Source: Taenia hydatigena
Taxonomy: Eukaryota > Platyhelminthes > Cestoda > Cyclophyllidea > Taeniidae
Assembly (NCBI GenBank): GCA_036345935.2
Contig: JADWOT020000415.1
Span: forward strand, 1 to 64,000
Length of the DNA stretch: 64,000 bases
Direction: 5' to 3'
The first letter of the stretch is position 1. Each line of letters begins with the position of its first letter. The translations under genes were made by a program, and so were the position numbers. The notes under the pieces were generated by a model. That model saw only the letters and a program-made list of their open reading frames with translations, did not search any database and was not told where the DNA came from. This document shows, piece by piece, positions 14,275 through 26,259 of the stretch.

Positions 14275-14665
14275 AGTAAAGATGCAGTGTTGTGTTGACT
14301 TACTAGAGGCAAAGCACTAATAATCTCGGCGTTTGCATCCTCATTGCTACAATGATGTGGTGGCTTCTGCGTGGTCCTTCTCCTTTCTTTAGTCGTAGTA
14401 GCAATTAGTCGTAATTGTGTTGTTTTCTGCCCGGGAGGCTGATGATTAATTGACTGGTTGTAGTGTCAAAAGGAAAATGTGCATTGTCGTACATGGGTTA
14501 TTTGGTTAGTAGAATTCGAGTGAATAGGCGAGCAGAGATGGGACTTGTTGCTTTTCTCTTTGTAGAGTTGCCTGCCTGGTCATCGAGTTTTCTGCTTATC
14601 GACCTACTTGACAGTCTCCTGTTCTATCTCTCAAACTCACTACCTCCCTATCTCTTTCCTTTACC
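14275..14665 (+). repeat. Old direct repeat, copy 2 (partner at 9.6 kb)
   Basis: Carries the blocks GATGCAGTGTT, GATGTGGT and CGACCTACTTGA...CTCTCAAACTCACTAC in the order found at 9590-9930. See copy 1. Confidence 0.45.
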
Positions 14666-14699
14666 GCTTCACAGCAATGGTGACACACTTGGAGACCAG

Positions 14700-17600
14700 C
14701 GTGTGAACTATTAACATACTATGTTCGTGACCTGGTGATTGGATCAAACATGCGTGATTTAATCACCCTGTCCCATGCTTACCAGACTCTGGCATGGTAA
14801 CTGAACGAATACCAAGGGCATCAATTCGCATAACTTACAGGAGGAATTTTATTCAAAGTCAGGCGTCCCAGTGGCACTTTGATATTTGTTGCATGACTTT
14901 GGCACGGGTTCCAACGCGATTTGAACGCGTGGCACACATATGAATGTGTCGCAAGAAAAAAATTAATTTTGGAGACTACTGAAATGCGAATCTTTGTCTA
15001 TCTAATCATTTGAAGTCTCATAAGGTTGGTATTCATCCGAGTTTAACAGGGGTAACTAGAATGCATCTTAAATAGCGGGAACTCATACGCAATTATGGCT
15101 GAATTACTGAACACTGATGTGGGCAGATCTGTTGTCCCAGTGTGAAACAACTTAGCCTACCAGGAAATCTGTCTTTCGTTAGGTGGCAGCATAAAAGATG
15201 CGTATGGAAGCTGCATGCCGATTGCCATACAAGCACGTCAGATTACTCCACTGAGGCCGCCATCTTTCTCCCATTCTTAATGAATAACCTCCTCAAACAT
15301 GTATTGCTAGTGTCTACTTATTGAATAGGTAAGTCGAATTGCGAGTTTAATTACCCTTGTGCTGGTCATACTGCTCCGGTGAGAAAATCGGAAAGTCAAG
15401 TCGACTTATTTTATCCCTTCACCGATTACGATTATCTTGAACGGACGTTAAGTAGTCAAAGGGTAATTTCGAAATTTCCAAAGGATGGAAACATTTGGTG
15501 CGTCAAAGTACTCAAACCATCAATTATTACCAGCATGAGAAGTATGCAGCATGGAAGCGAATTGAAACATAGACTATTTGATTCCTGTTTGGAATGGTGG
15601 TGGCTTTGAGTGACTCTAGGTTATCGAAATTATTCACTTATTATATTTCAGCTTGAAGAGGGAATTTTTGATAATATTTTGAAACAATCATTGATAAGAA
15701 AATGCGAAATGCACTTCCTTTGGCTTCTTAAGCTTTTAAGCTGGCAGAATATTAGTGTGTTCAACGTGCTGATTATTCCGAGTGAAAACAACGCTTTTAA
15801 GTTTGCAGACATTTGAAAACATGCTAGTGATTTCGGTATTGTGAAGACGGAAAGAAGGCAATGTCTAGTTGGGCGTCCAGTCTAGCCACCGAAAGCCACA
15901 GCAGTAGATACAGTGATGAAGCTTTCTTTGACGAGTCGTTTGAAGCATTGCCGAACCTCAGCTTGCTTCGATTTTAAATATTCAGCTTGTGGATTGCCTA
16001 AACATGGGAAATCAACAGCTCGAACTAATGCCATAAATTCATATAGGTAAAGGCTTTTCTGTGTAAAACATAGCCAAACTGTTTGTAACTACCTAGGATG
16101 TCAAAAAGACGTCAACGCCTTGGCACAGAAGCAAAACCCACGATAAAGAATGTTCTTTATTAGACCGTCATATAACAAAGCGCAAGCTTTGAAACTTACT
16201 CTAACAGAAAACAAGTATAGACAGGCATCCCCTTCCAGCTTATTTCCATCAAAGCTTTTCAGGTTCCAGATATTGAGCGTAGTTCTCGTTACACGCATTC
16301 GTTCATTTCTTTCGTAGGCATCCTCATTCTCTACAAGATTTTTTGATTGACAGGAGCTCTACAAAGTCTGAAATCGGGCTGCTGACTCAACCTCGAAGGG
16401 TAGGGAGTCGAAGAGTAGAAGGTTTGTGTTTAATTGCTAGTGAGCGCTTTTGCTGTTGCGTATTGTTGCCGTCGTTAATTGGCGTGTCATTAACCGTTGG
16501 GCAGACAAGCTGAGCTCTCAGTTTCATGCTATTTCCCGACCCCTACTTCTCATTCTCAGCTTCGCCTCATCTTCGAATCCTATCATCATTATTGACTACA
16601 GTCACCCATATGTACGCACTCACACCTAACCATTCAATCTTGCTTAATTATAAGCTCTCGATGGTAGCGTCTAGCGTTGACAACGTCCTTCTCCCCGAGT
16701 TAGGCTCTAAGGTTTTTATAAAATGATGCTCGACTCATTTGTGGCATGCTATTGCCAGTTGGCGTTTATAAATGCAACTTGATGATTATTTGGTCACGAT
16801 TTTTAAATATTTGATCATTTAGATCTAGGTTTGGGCTTTGGTCCTGAGATAGGGTTCGATATACCTGCGTAATAAGGTCTAATATGCATTTATAAGGTCA
16901 GGTGAGAGTGCTCGGGTGCGATAGAAGATTGGAAGTAATTTTATTTGGTCTAAGAGTAACCCTTAACTGGGTTTGAGTTTCATGCATACATTTGAAGTTC
17001 GAACAGTTTTAATGGGAATGCATTAAAAACAATGCATTGACTAGCATGGAATTTGGATTCATGCATTCTATTCTCATAAGACGACAATTTCGATGTGAGT
17101 ACTGATTACTTTTGAGTGACTGAACAGCGTTCTCAACCACTTCTATCATTTGGAGAGTTCCATTCATTTTTATTGACATGATTTGTGATCACTTGAAAAT
17201 TTGGTGGCAAGAAAGGTTGATATTTATATAGGAAACATAAGGGGATTAAGAAAATGGAGATTTGGAGGCATTACCCTTTCATACTACATGAAGTCTTATA
17301 ACGACTTTGCATCTCATAAGGAACTCGAGACTTCATACTGAAAGTCCTGACCAGCTTCAGCCTGTCTCAAGCGAAAGTCAAGCTGGAGGTAAACCTTGCA
17401 GACGATTTCCAACGGACTAACATCGCCTTTTCGTGAACACAGACTTAGTATTTGCAATCATCTGCATATAATCCCCTTGAAAACGTGAATTGAGAGTGGT
17501 GCGACAGCCATGAATATATTTTTTTCTCTCGGTAAACTTAAGCAAACAGCAAATTAGTGCGAAACAACCTCTAAGACACTGCATCAGTGTGAAGTGTAAG

Positions 17601-18563
17601 TAGTGCAGAGACTTATCGGCACCTGCTGTTGCATGCAATAATGTGCGCTCTAGTTAAATTAGCTCACGACATGAGCGGCTTATTTTGATGCAAACGAGTA
17701 ATATCATTATTGTCGCAACATTGGCAGGTCACTCTTGAGCTGAAGCTTTAAAATGGGTTTAGTATCTTATTTTTTGTTTAAGAATTAATTGAAAGGCAAA
17801 GTTTAAAAAACCATCATCAAGTGGTTCATCAACTTTATCAAAAAAATAGCTTCCAACTGCACCCAAGCAGTAAGTTATGTAATTTTACACCGCGCCTTTC
17901 TCAAATGCAATTCCCCGAATAGAGAGGGAAGCATTTGATGCTCTAGAACCAGCTAAACCAAACTTGACTCTCTAAGCGTGTATGACCTACACCTTAAGCT
18001 GGATAATTTTTTGAGGGGGGGGGGGGGCAAAATTATCAGCGCTAAGTAAAGAGTGTCATTATGATTGGTGGCTGCACATTCATGACTGAGAATGCCTAAA
18101 TGTCAACAAGTTAACACACAAAATAAGTCCCATATCGTACAACTATGTACTGTGGCGAAACTAATCATGAGAGCCTATTATGTGCTATATTTAGAGACAA
18201 TAACAGCAATTTTGTGAGGAGACGATGCTTCCACTTGAGACGTTGAAACGTGCTGGAACACAAATGGAGGCCTTGCACTGCATTGCACCAGCAATTCGTT
18301 GCATCTGTTAGGCGCGATATTTGGTCTCGTGTAGCGATGTGCAGTCATGCGTCAGTGTGAGAAAGGAATGGTCTTCAGGTCATTAGCGCGTATTTATTGT
18401 CAGAGTTGCTGCGACGCGGTTCATAATAAAACCTATTGTTGCTCTATCAAAATCAAACGTGTTTGTACTTTTGCCTCGAGTTTAAACGCTATTTTTTTGG
18501 CATGTAGCCGTTTCGTTTCATCTAAATTTAAGTCCCTATGGCCCAAATTATTTCACCTCAATG
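14700..18563. other. Intergenic upstream of the homeobox gene, nothing recognised
   Basis: No protein-like frame, RNA gene or repeat copy was recognised, apart from a 13-base G run at 18015-18027. Distal regulatory elements of the homeobox gene could lie here, but none can be named from sequence alone. Confidence 0.35.
18015..18027. repeat. Poly(G) run
   Basis: Thirteen consecutive G residues in an AT-rich setting, about 0.7 kb upstream of the homeobox start codon. Confidence 0.9.
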
Positions 18564-18711
18564 ATTGGCTGGCAACGCTACTCAGCCGCCACCCAGTGAT
18601 TGGATGGCGCTCGCGTCATCCAGCTAGACGTGCTATCGGTGTTCGGATCTCTAAGACTACAGAGGTCAACAAACTGTCATTTTCTTTGTCCACAAATCAC
18701 CTTTGTCGCAG
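18564..18711 (+). promoter_or_regulatory. Proximal promoter / 5' UTR with two inverted CCAAT boxes
   Basis: Two ATTGG pentamers (CCAAT on the other strand) lie at 18564-18568 and 18599-18603, 35 bases apart and about 110-150 bases before the homeobox start codon. Spaced CCAAT boxes are typical NF-Y sites of TATA-less promoters, and I see no TATA box close by. An ATG inside the second box region (near 18603) opens a reading frame of only a few codons and could be a short upstream ORF. The transcription start is not visible. Confidence 0.4.
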
Positions 18712-21700
18712 ATGGGTAAGTGGATCATGCAAATTCTACCGTAAAGTCCGTTATTATTTGATTAAGTCCATTGAAAACGACTTTCCAAGGCTTAAATTCC
18801 ATTACATTATCCATTAAAGCACATTGTGGGGTCATGAGAATTAAAAGATTATTCGATTATAGGCTTGCTAATCCGATCTTTCACCTGTTAGCTGATTTAT
18901 ACTATCCTTTTCGATCTATGGACTAGAAATGCCGCTGTTTGAATCAGCACAAAGTCCGGTATTTGTTTTTAACGTATCTACTACACACATGCCTTTGTAA
19001 CAAAGTGCCGTCAATTTTGCAATCATTTCCACAGAGAGCAGTGATGAATCGGAGAATGAGTCAGCAAATGTGGAACCAGGATGTCAGGGTCAAGAGGAGA
19101 ACGGAAGACAGAATTTTTATCCCATCGACATAAATTATTACTATCAGCCCCATCAACACTCAGGTCTTCAAGCAACTTCGGACTATAGCACCAACCGCGT
19201 GTCAAACTCCAGAACTGTAGGGTTTGCTTCCGCAGAGGTGAGTTTGGTTTTGCTCTGTGCTGTTTGTGGTGTTTCAAACCCAGCTACCCAATTTCTCAAG
19301 CTTAAAAGATTTCAATAAATGCTTACACTTTAATTTCCTCTCCCTTGCTTGTGCGCATAAAGAAATCCGACGCCCCTGTTGAATGGCAAGCGCTATCATT
19401 AATGCATGCACACACCCACACACCTCTTTACTTCATTTTATGTGGTGCTTTGCCCATTCGTTTCATTCTGATGCCATTCTATTATTTTATTAAAATTCAT
19501 AATGATCTGGCTTCTTTATTGCAAAACACTGCACTTAAAGAACGGAATGTTTTGGACATTCTGCTAAGTTAAAGTTGTGGAAGTCAAGCTGTCTGACGAC
19601 TGAGGCATGGTTTAAAGCAAAGCGCTACTGCATGTCTGTGCAAAGATAACGACTCAGAAGTGATTTTGTGGAATTTTGAGAGTTCGTTGAAAGGTTCACA
19701 TAAGTCTGCATCTAGAATCTATAGGTTTGCATAGGTACATCACTTCCACGCCTGGTATAGCTGGGCAATGCTGACACTGACTGTGTTGTAATTCTACTTA
19801 TTTGCATCTGATTTAGACGTTGGCACAAACAGCTCCAACGCCATCTGTCTCCTTCGTGCATCCATAATTTCTACCTCCCATGCAGTTCCTCCAGGTAATG
19901 CATGATCTTATATGTTCTCATTGAATCTTTTATAATATTACTGCTCCAAACTCTAGTTTAGCAAAAGCGAATTAGCATGTGACTCAGGATCGGTGGTATT
20001 AGGCGACTGACTTCCATGCAGGTTCAGGTGTAACTCGTTTACTACCTTTGTTTGCGTACAGCGGTGGCATTGCCATAAGCTGTAGTTTACCGCCAGCCGG
20101 TTTGTTTAGGGTATCACTTTTCTTTCACATCGAATGCGAAGCTATAACCTAATTGGTGAAGGTAGTTAATGTGGCCGGAGCACGTCCGCTCTTCGCTGCC
20201 TGGAATAGGCACTGGAGACGTTCCGAGCATCACCTCAGAGTGGACAATCCATTTTGGCACAACGCTCGCTCACTAAACGTAGCCGATGTAATCACAATAA
20301 TCGCATTCACACTAATCCACTTTTATTTTGTTTCTCTTTAGAATGATCGCCATTTGTGTGTTATTTTTATACCATGCAAAGTTAGTCGCGATGGCTCCAC
20401 TTGTGATTTGTTTCCTTCGCTTCCCTGTAGCCTCCTTTGACGACTTCAATGACCTACCTCGCATCCACTCAGCAACCTTTTATATCCACCAGTCGCTACG
20501 CCAATGCATACGACGCAGGTTGTTCGCCATATTCATTTGGTTCTATCCTAATGTCTAGCACACCAAGAAAGACAGGTTTCAGCTAACAATAAACATTAAT
20601 GAGACTCTAATTTCCTTACCAAAGTTTGGTCCGTCTCTTCTCAGTAGTTACTGCTCACTCTCCTTCTGATTTACCAGCAATCCTACCCAAATTTCGCATT
20701 TTCTACTGCAAATTCATTAATTCGTCTGCAACCATTTGATTTGACAAATCCACGTTTGCAAGGAGAGACTTAGGCTATTCTTTCATTCTCTTCCCAGTAC
20801 AGATATCAACTCAAACCCACCAACTATGGACAGACCCTACTCCCTCCGCACCACTCTACAATTCGGACGTGGTACCCTCGTTCAGCACTTTCCCGGTAAG
20901 TTCTCGCCATTTCTAAATTGACATTTAATTTTGCACCCACCTCTTAAGCAATCATAATCACCATCTCTGATGACATCCACAAATCTTGAGAAGACGCTAA
21001 TTAGCAATCTTGGCTCCCCGCTAATTTTTGTTCAAATTTACCGTCGTCTCTTTTGCGACAGACTTCATTGTTACAATGGAAACCCTACTGGTTGAATGAT
21101 GTTTGTGTGAAGTAATAAGTATATCAGAGTTCACAGTTCCAACTCCCCTACTTCATGCCAGTCATCACGCTTGCCACTAGAAAGTTCGGTCCCAGGAATG
21201 TGAGTGTGAATCAATTTCTCCGTCCTTACAACCAAATAGCACTACTCAGCCCTTCAATGCGTTGGTCTATGTTGAATGAATGGATTAGTGTTTACTTTTA
21301 AACTGGTGTAAATTAGTCAAATATTTTTGACAGAATCCATACCAACAAAACAACGGAACCTACCACTCGGACGATAGGCAAAATCATGAGTTGTCAGCAG
21401 CTTCCTCACGCATGCCTTATCGGATACCGCGACCATCACTCCCTTTCAATGTTCCTCTTCGTGTGCCTAACTCGACATTGAGCACAGTCCATGGGACTTC
21501 CCACACCTTCAGCGGATCAATGCTGCAAATGCACCCTGGCTATTCGAATGCAGTGATGCAGGACCCCAATTTAAATCTTTCACATCCATCAAGACTACCT
21601 TCGTCGCATGCAGCAGTTGTCCCAAAATACCAGCAGCAACAGTATTACTGCAATCAACTTCCCCAAGCAGTTCCTTTCGTGCCGGTTGCGGACATGATTG

Positions 21701-23682
21701 CGCAGCAAATGCAGCAGTCTCCAACACAGGGGGCAGTAGAACCTGAGGCGGAGAATGTAAGGAGCGTGACCCATGGAGGGCATAGCATGGGTAAGAAGTG
21801 ATTTAAAACAGTCAAAATGTCAATTTATTCGAATGTACGAGACGTCCTTCACATTTGCATGTGATTTAGCAATCCTTAGGTATCTGTGGCCTAATTGTAA
21901 CACGGCAATTAGCTTTTTAGAGTTGTATGCAAGTGCGCCTTCCCACTGGCGCAAACATGGGTTTCTTCCCTCCTGGTTAATAAACTAGAAAACGATCGGC
22001 ATGGTTTCTCTGTCAAAGTCCTCCCCTGGGCCATTTGAGCTAAGGTCTTTCAGAGCATGAGTCACTGCGGTCATCATACGTCACAGGTGTGTCAGGGTGG
22101 GTGAGGTAGGAGGGGGAGATTGAGGAGACAAGTGCCTATTGCATTAGTCTCTAATACTTCACGCTCAGAAGGCTGGGGGAAGGGGCACAAAAGACGTTTT
22201 TGTCCTCTGCGCTAACAGGGTAGCCCTAACAACAAGACCTTTATGCGTGGTCAGTCATCGAAATTAACCTGCAAGTTTTTCGCTACTGGCTAGGAGAGTT
22301 TTAAATCGTGTAGGAGGTGGGTGACCACATTTGAAATATATATTTAGGGTGAGAGCGCATATGCGAGTGCTTTGTTGCAGAAGAAATAACGATAATAGCA
22401 TAAAAGTCCGTTTTTTGGGGATTCCGTAGTTGATAAAATTTGAGTGAATTGAGGGCTTTGGTATCCGGATGAGTCGTTTTGATGAAATATTAGGTGAGAA
22501 CAAATTTAATAAAGTCAGATACATCTTTAGAACAAATTCTGATGGGGGCTGACGAGCCAAGGGGAGATGTTGTAGTAGAATAACACTCACATCAATAGAG
22601 AATGACTGCATCAGCATTTCTGACGACCTCTCTGCTCGTCTATTGCTTAGCCCCGTCTAATTTGTCCACCTGATTAATCGTAGCCTTTAAGAAGGGCCAC
22701 CACTAGCTTCAAGTGTGGGTCCGCGTAAATCATCTCGAAACAAATCAAAGAGGATTCAAAACCAGTAAAGCTAAAAGATCTACTGAATTAATAGATTTGC
22801 TTTTGCATTAAGTACCAAACGCCTACAGTGGCTCAGCTCTCATATTGCAGCCATAGAACCTGAATTTGGCAGGTTTCATGCTTCTTCGGTACCGTTCACC
22901 TCATGTTTCATCTCTGCTGGATGGAGGTGATGCCATTGGTGTTAATAGACCTACAGATGCATTTTTGACAGTTGATTTTTCCTATAAACATCATGACATC
23001 ATGCACGACTCAGTTCATGTTCGAGGTCGTATTCCGCAATGAGATTAAACGGATTAATCCAGGTGAATTTGTGGAAGAATGTGTGATATTATATTCTGCT
23101 ACAATTTTGTCATCAAAGAGTAAGTTACACAGAAATGTCGCAGTTCTGCTTATATAACCGACACCATGGTTATACAGCTTTCACATTTTAGCCGAGGTGG
23201 GGACCTTTATTGCAACACGTTATAGCGAAACTGGCATGTCGCTGCACATATTCGATGCCAGCAATATGGATTGTAGTATTTGGAATGTTGATTACGCGTC
23301 TGCACATGTGTTCAGTTTGTACTTGGACGACATCAGCAGCAGGGCCTTTCGGAATGTGGTGTCCTATTCAGTAGGCAATTTCACTCATCATCATTGCAGT
23401 GCACCCTATCCTATGTTATTCTGCTTTACATTAGATCAGGGTTCATCCAGACGCCAGCGGACAGTTTACACACCAGAACAGTTGCACGCGTTGGAGGAAC
23501 TATTCGCAGTGAACAAATATCCCGACCTGAGTACGCGTGAGCAGCTGGCAGCACGACTGGACATCGCTGAATCGAGAATTCAGGTATGGTTCAAAAATCG
23601 TCGAGCCAAGCTTCGATGCCAACAGCAACAAATCTGGAACGGTGGCGGTGGATACCTATTATCACTAGACTTGCAAGATTGA
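18712..23682 (+). CDS. K50 PRD-class homeobox transcription factor, six-exon model (Goosecoid/Otx-like)
   Basis: Predicted nuclear DNA-binding transcription factor of 365 residues. Coding exons: 18712-18715, 19035-19237, 20431-20518, 20798-20895, 21334-21790, 23435-23682. Every intron is GT..AG and every junction keeps phase (1,0,1,0,1). The homeodomain is residues 288-347, all in the last exon: R5, Y8, L16, F20, then the recognition-helix stretch RIQVWFKNRRAK with W48, F49, K50, N51 and R53. K50 places it among Gsc, Otx, Pitx and relatives. The KYPD and TREQLA stretches recall Goosecoid; the ESRIQVWFKNRRAK stretch and the glutamines just after the domain recall Otx. The homeodomain lies near the C-terminus with an 18-residue tail, as in Goosecoid, and I see no clear eh1 motif. 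Residues 2-11 are Ser/Glu-rich. The middle is Pro/Gln/Tyr/Ser-rich with a QQQQ run at 231-234. Family membership is secure; the exact orthologue is not, so no symbol is given. Confidence 0.85.
19886..19894 (+). other. Candidate 9-base microexon in homeobox intron 2
   Basis: A long pyrimidine-rich tract ending in AG at 19885 is followed nine bases later by a GTAATG donor. The nine bases (TTCCTCCAG) would insert Phe-Leu-Gln in phase 0 between exons 2 and 3 without disturbing the frame. The longer alternative that starts after the AG at 19816 meets an in-frame TAA. The signals are suggestive only. Confidence 0.2.
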
Positions 23683-23885
23683 GCTCCTGAACCAAAGACA
23701 GTGATGCATGTAAAAATGATTTGTAAGCTTTAAAGTGAAACAGAGTTTACTGAGCTGGAATGCTGTCGAATATTAATCCATCTTGTAATGAAACTTACTT
23801 TTTTACTAATCTTTATGGATAAATCCTTATCCTGCTTTGGGATGTTCGAAAATCTCTAACCATCTCAAAGTTTACGTCAAATGGC

Positions 23886-23901
23886 CTTGTTGTTGTTGTT
23901 G
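23886..23901. repeat. (TTG)n short tandem repeat
   Basis: About five TTG units in the 3' flank of the homeobox gene. Confidence 0.8.
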
Positions 23902-23951
23902 AATCTGCGCTGATAAAATTAACAGATTTCTATCATGCGACGACGGTAGCT

Positions 23952-23957
23952 ATTAAA
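23952..23957 (+). terminator. Possible poly(A) signal of the homeobox gene (ATTAAA)
   Basis: ATTAAA is the first recognised signal variant after the homeobox stop codon, about 270 bases downstream, and is followed by TG/GT-containing sequence. No AATAAA was seen nearer. Weak evidence. Confidence 0.22.
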
Positions 23958-25337
23958 TTGGTCTAGTCATGCACAAGTTCTCGTGAGGTGAGTATGTTAA
24001 TCAAGTCATTTTCTTAAAGCCCTGCTTCTACAAACTCTAAATTACATAAATTCGTGAGACATTGATTTCAAGTGTTGGGTGGTGACACTCGGATGGCGGA
24101 ATTAGAGTGGGCGGCTTGATTTGCCACCTCCGGCATGTTCTAGTCCTTCCAATGTTCCCTTCACCAGGTGCGAATAGTCAGCCGACTCAGAGCAGCTGTG
24201 TTTGTTGATAAAGTTTTAACGCTGGCGGTTGCACAGTGGCACCACTCATTGGCATCAGTATAAGCAGAACGTAAATGGGAATGTTGGAGGTTAAAATGGC
24301 AGGAGTGCATCGTGCGTTTGAAGATGACGCTAACCGAGCTCAATGAAGTTGTCACGATTTGCCATTCAGTCAAATGTAGAAGTCATGCCTCTTGAAAATG
24401 AGACGATAACATTGGATCCGATGCGCAGATAAGATTTCTTTTTTTGTTTTATTTAAAAATTCTTTGCTCGTGTCAAAAAGCGTTTGCATAATGAATATTC
24501 ATGGGAATTCGCACAACTCTTGTTTGTCTAGGATCTTCAAATGTCCATTGCGGGACCATGTTACAGACCCTAGGGTGACTTTCGTCAAAAATTTCTCATC
24601 TAACAGAACTAAGTTGACTTCATATGGCTAGAAGGGAGGTTTAAGTTTCAATAGAAAGTTGATTCGAGGTTTCAGCTACAGTTATTGCATTAATGCTTGT
24701 GGTAGGACAAGGAAGCATGACGACTTCCTCCAATAGCAGCTTGCAATTGTTGCACATTCTCATGCATTATGGAATGTGGGCAGGTCTTATTCCAACTGGA
24801 AAATCCCATTCAAGTGGTCGTAGTTGAACTACGGATTATTCACATTGACAATCTCAAGTGCATTCAAGACACCAGCTTACTAAAAGGTGAAGACAATGCC
24901 GGTGGAGAAGAAGTGGGACGGAGGAGTGCAAAGTGATCACACATACACACACTGCATTAGCATTGACTGGAATTCGGTCTCCAGCAGCTGACAGTGAGTG
25001 CGCAGTCTTAGCTGAAAGAATTACTTGAGACCAAAGTCATTGAATAGACCTCACAATATTCGCCCACATTCATGGATCTATTGCATAGCGACTTCAAATG
25101 ACTGGATTGCACAGAATATGCACCACTGAGTGGAGGCGTGTGTTCTGCCTAACTTGATAATCTACACGCACTGGAGATGGAGATTACGAGGTAGGCCCGT
25201 GGCATCGGGCCATAGATAAGTGTAAATGCCAAATGACTGACGCCACTTCCATTAACTTGAGCCTCGCCAAGCGTTTTGAGAATCCAGCTCTTCCGATGCG
25301 CTGTTACTCACTTCTCGGTGGACAATATTTTGCGGCT

Positions 25338-25859
25338 CTAGTCGCTGCTCTTATTAGTATGTGTGATCTTATTCTCTGAGGTTGGATCATTAATGGCTAG
25401 TGGTGGTGTATTATGGAGACCCATATGCTGCTGTTTGTCCTCTGACACCTGTCTAGTAATTATCCATATTGCAAGGAAAAGCATGGAAATTGTTAATCTA
25501 TAGTCTGCTGCCTGCCTCTTATGATTTGCCTTCTTTGGTTCCAACCCATCGCAATTGTAATGGAAGCACTCGTTCTTCGCTTGAAGCTCGGCGTCCCTTT
25601 TCCATTCCTGAAAGCACTGTCTTTTGCTACCTTTTCCATAGATCTTGAACACGCCAATAGGGCGGTAAGCTTCATTATTAACAGCTGTGTTTAAGGAGTC
25701 TGATTTGAAAGAAAATCGTGAAGAAGGTGCAGAAGTACATGGCAAAATAATTTGCCGCATTGAAATGCAACATATACTGCACGATGAATGCCCTGGTGAA
25801 CCAAAACTATTTAAAAGTTGCTGACCTGCCAATGTTGCCATTTCTTGTGCTTCACTCAA
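25338..25859 (-). other. Longest uninterrupted frame downstream of the homeobox gene, unknown
   Basis: Open for 173 codons on the minus strand, beginning at a TTG codon with a stop three codons upstream. Early residues (EAQEMATLAGQQLLNSFGSP) are protein-like; the rest is Ser/Lys/Asn-rich with one hydrophobic patch (LTISMLFLAIWIITRQ). No family was recognised and no poly(A) signal was identified. It may hold a real exon inside a longer chance ORF. Confidence 0.22.
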
Positions 25860-26013
25860 CGCGCATTAATTGTGTCAGGTAATCTGACTGCAATACCGTC
25901 TAATCCCGTTGTTTTCGAATAACATTCTTCCAAAAGTAACTGAGAAGCATATGCTGAAATGTTCGACGTAGAGGAGGGTTTGGGCTTCCAAAGCTCTTTA
26001 AATTCAGCCTCCT

Positions 26014-26247
26014 CTATCCCCACTTCGACTTTCTGGTGTAGGGCACGGACGTATCTTCTGTGTCCGGGCTAAACCATCTAAGGTCAAGGCAAGGCGAAAG
26101 AGGCAAGGGTTGGGGGCCGAATGAAGCCACGAGTGATATGTAGGTGCCCGGCGAGTCATTAATAGAGACTTCCGTACAGAAGGCATGTTTATCTGGATCT
26201 CGAAAGGATCCGCACTCACGCGCTGCTTCATTTTCACCAAATAACAT
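26014..26247 (-). other. Coding-like minus-strand frame, unknown
   Basis: A 77-codon frame with balanced composition (MLFGENEAARECGSFRDPDK at its start, Pro/Leu/Ser-rich later). A second minus-strand frame overlaps it almost exactly. Local GC is higher than in the surroundings, which lengthens ORFs by itself. No domain recognised. Confidence 0.15.
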
Positions 26248-26259
26248 TGACTGTCCATT

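Noticed and set aside
18347..18817. 156-codon plus-strand frame over the homeobox promoter
   Set aside because: Basic, Cys-rich, no domain. It overlaps the promoter, exon 1 and its donor in another frame.
19817..19894. 78-base exon in homeobox intron 2
   Set aside because: In the phase required by exon 2 it contains TAA; the other phases do not fit the neighbouring exons.
22264..22617. 117-codon minus-strand frame in homeobox intron 5
   Set aside because: Leu/Ser-rich without a domain and without splice partners; taken as chance.
23197..23434. Upstream part of the open frame that runs into the homeodomain
   Set aside because: Composition is not protein-like next to the homeodomain, and a good acceptor (ttacattag) in the phase demanded by exon 5 lies at 23434, so this part is intron.
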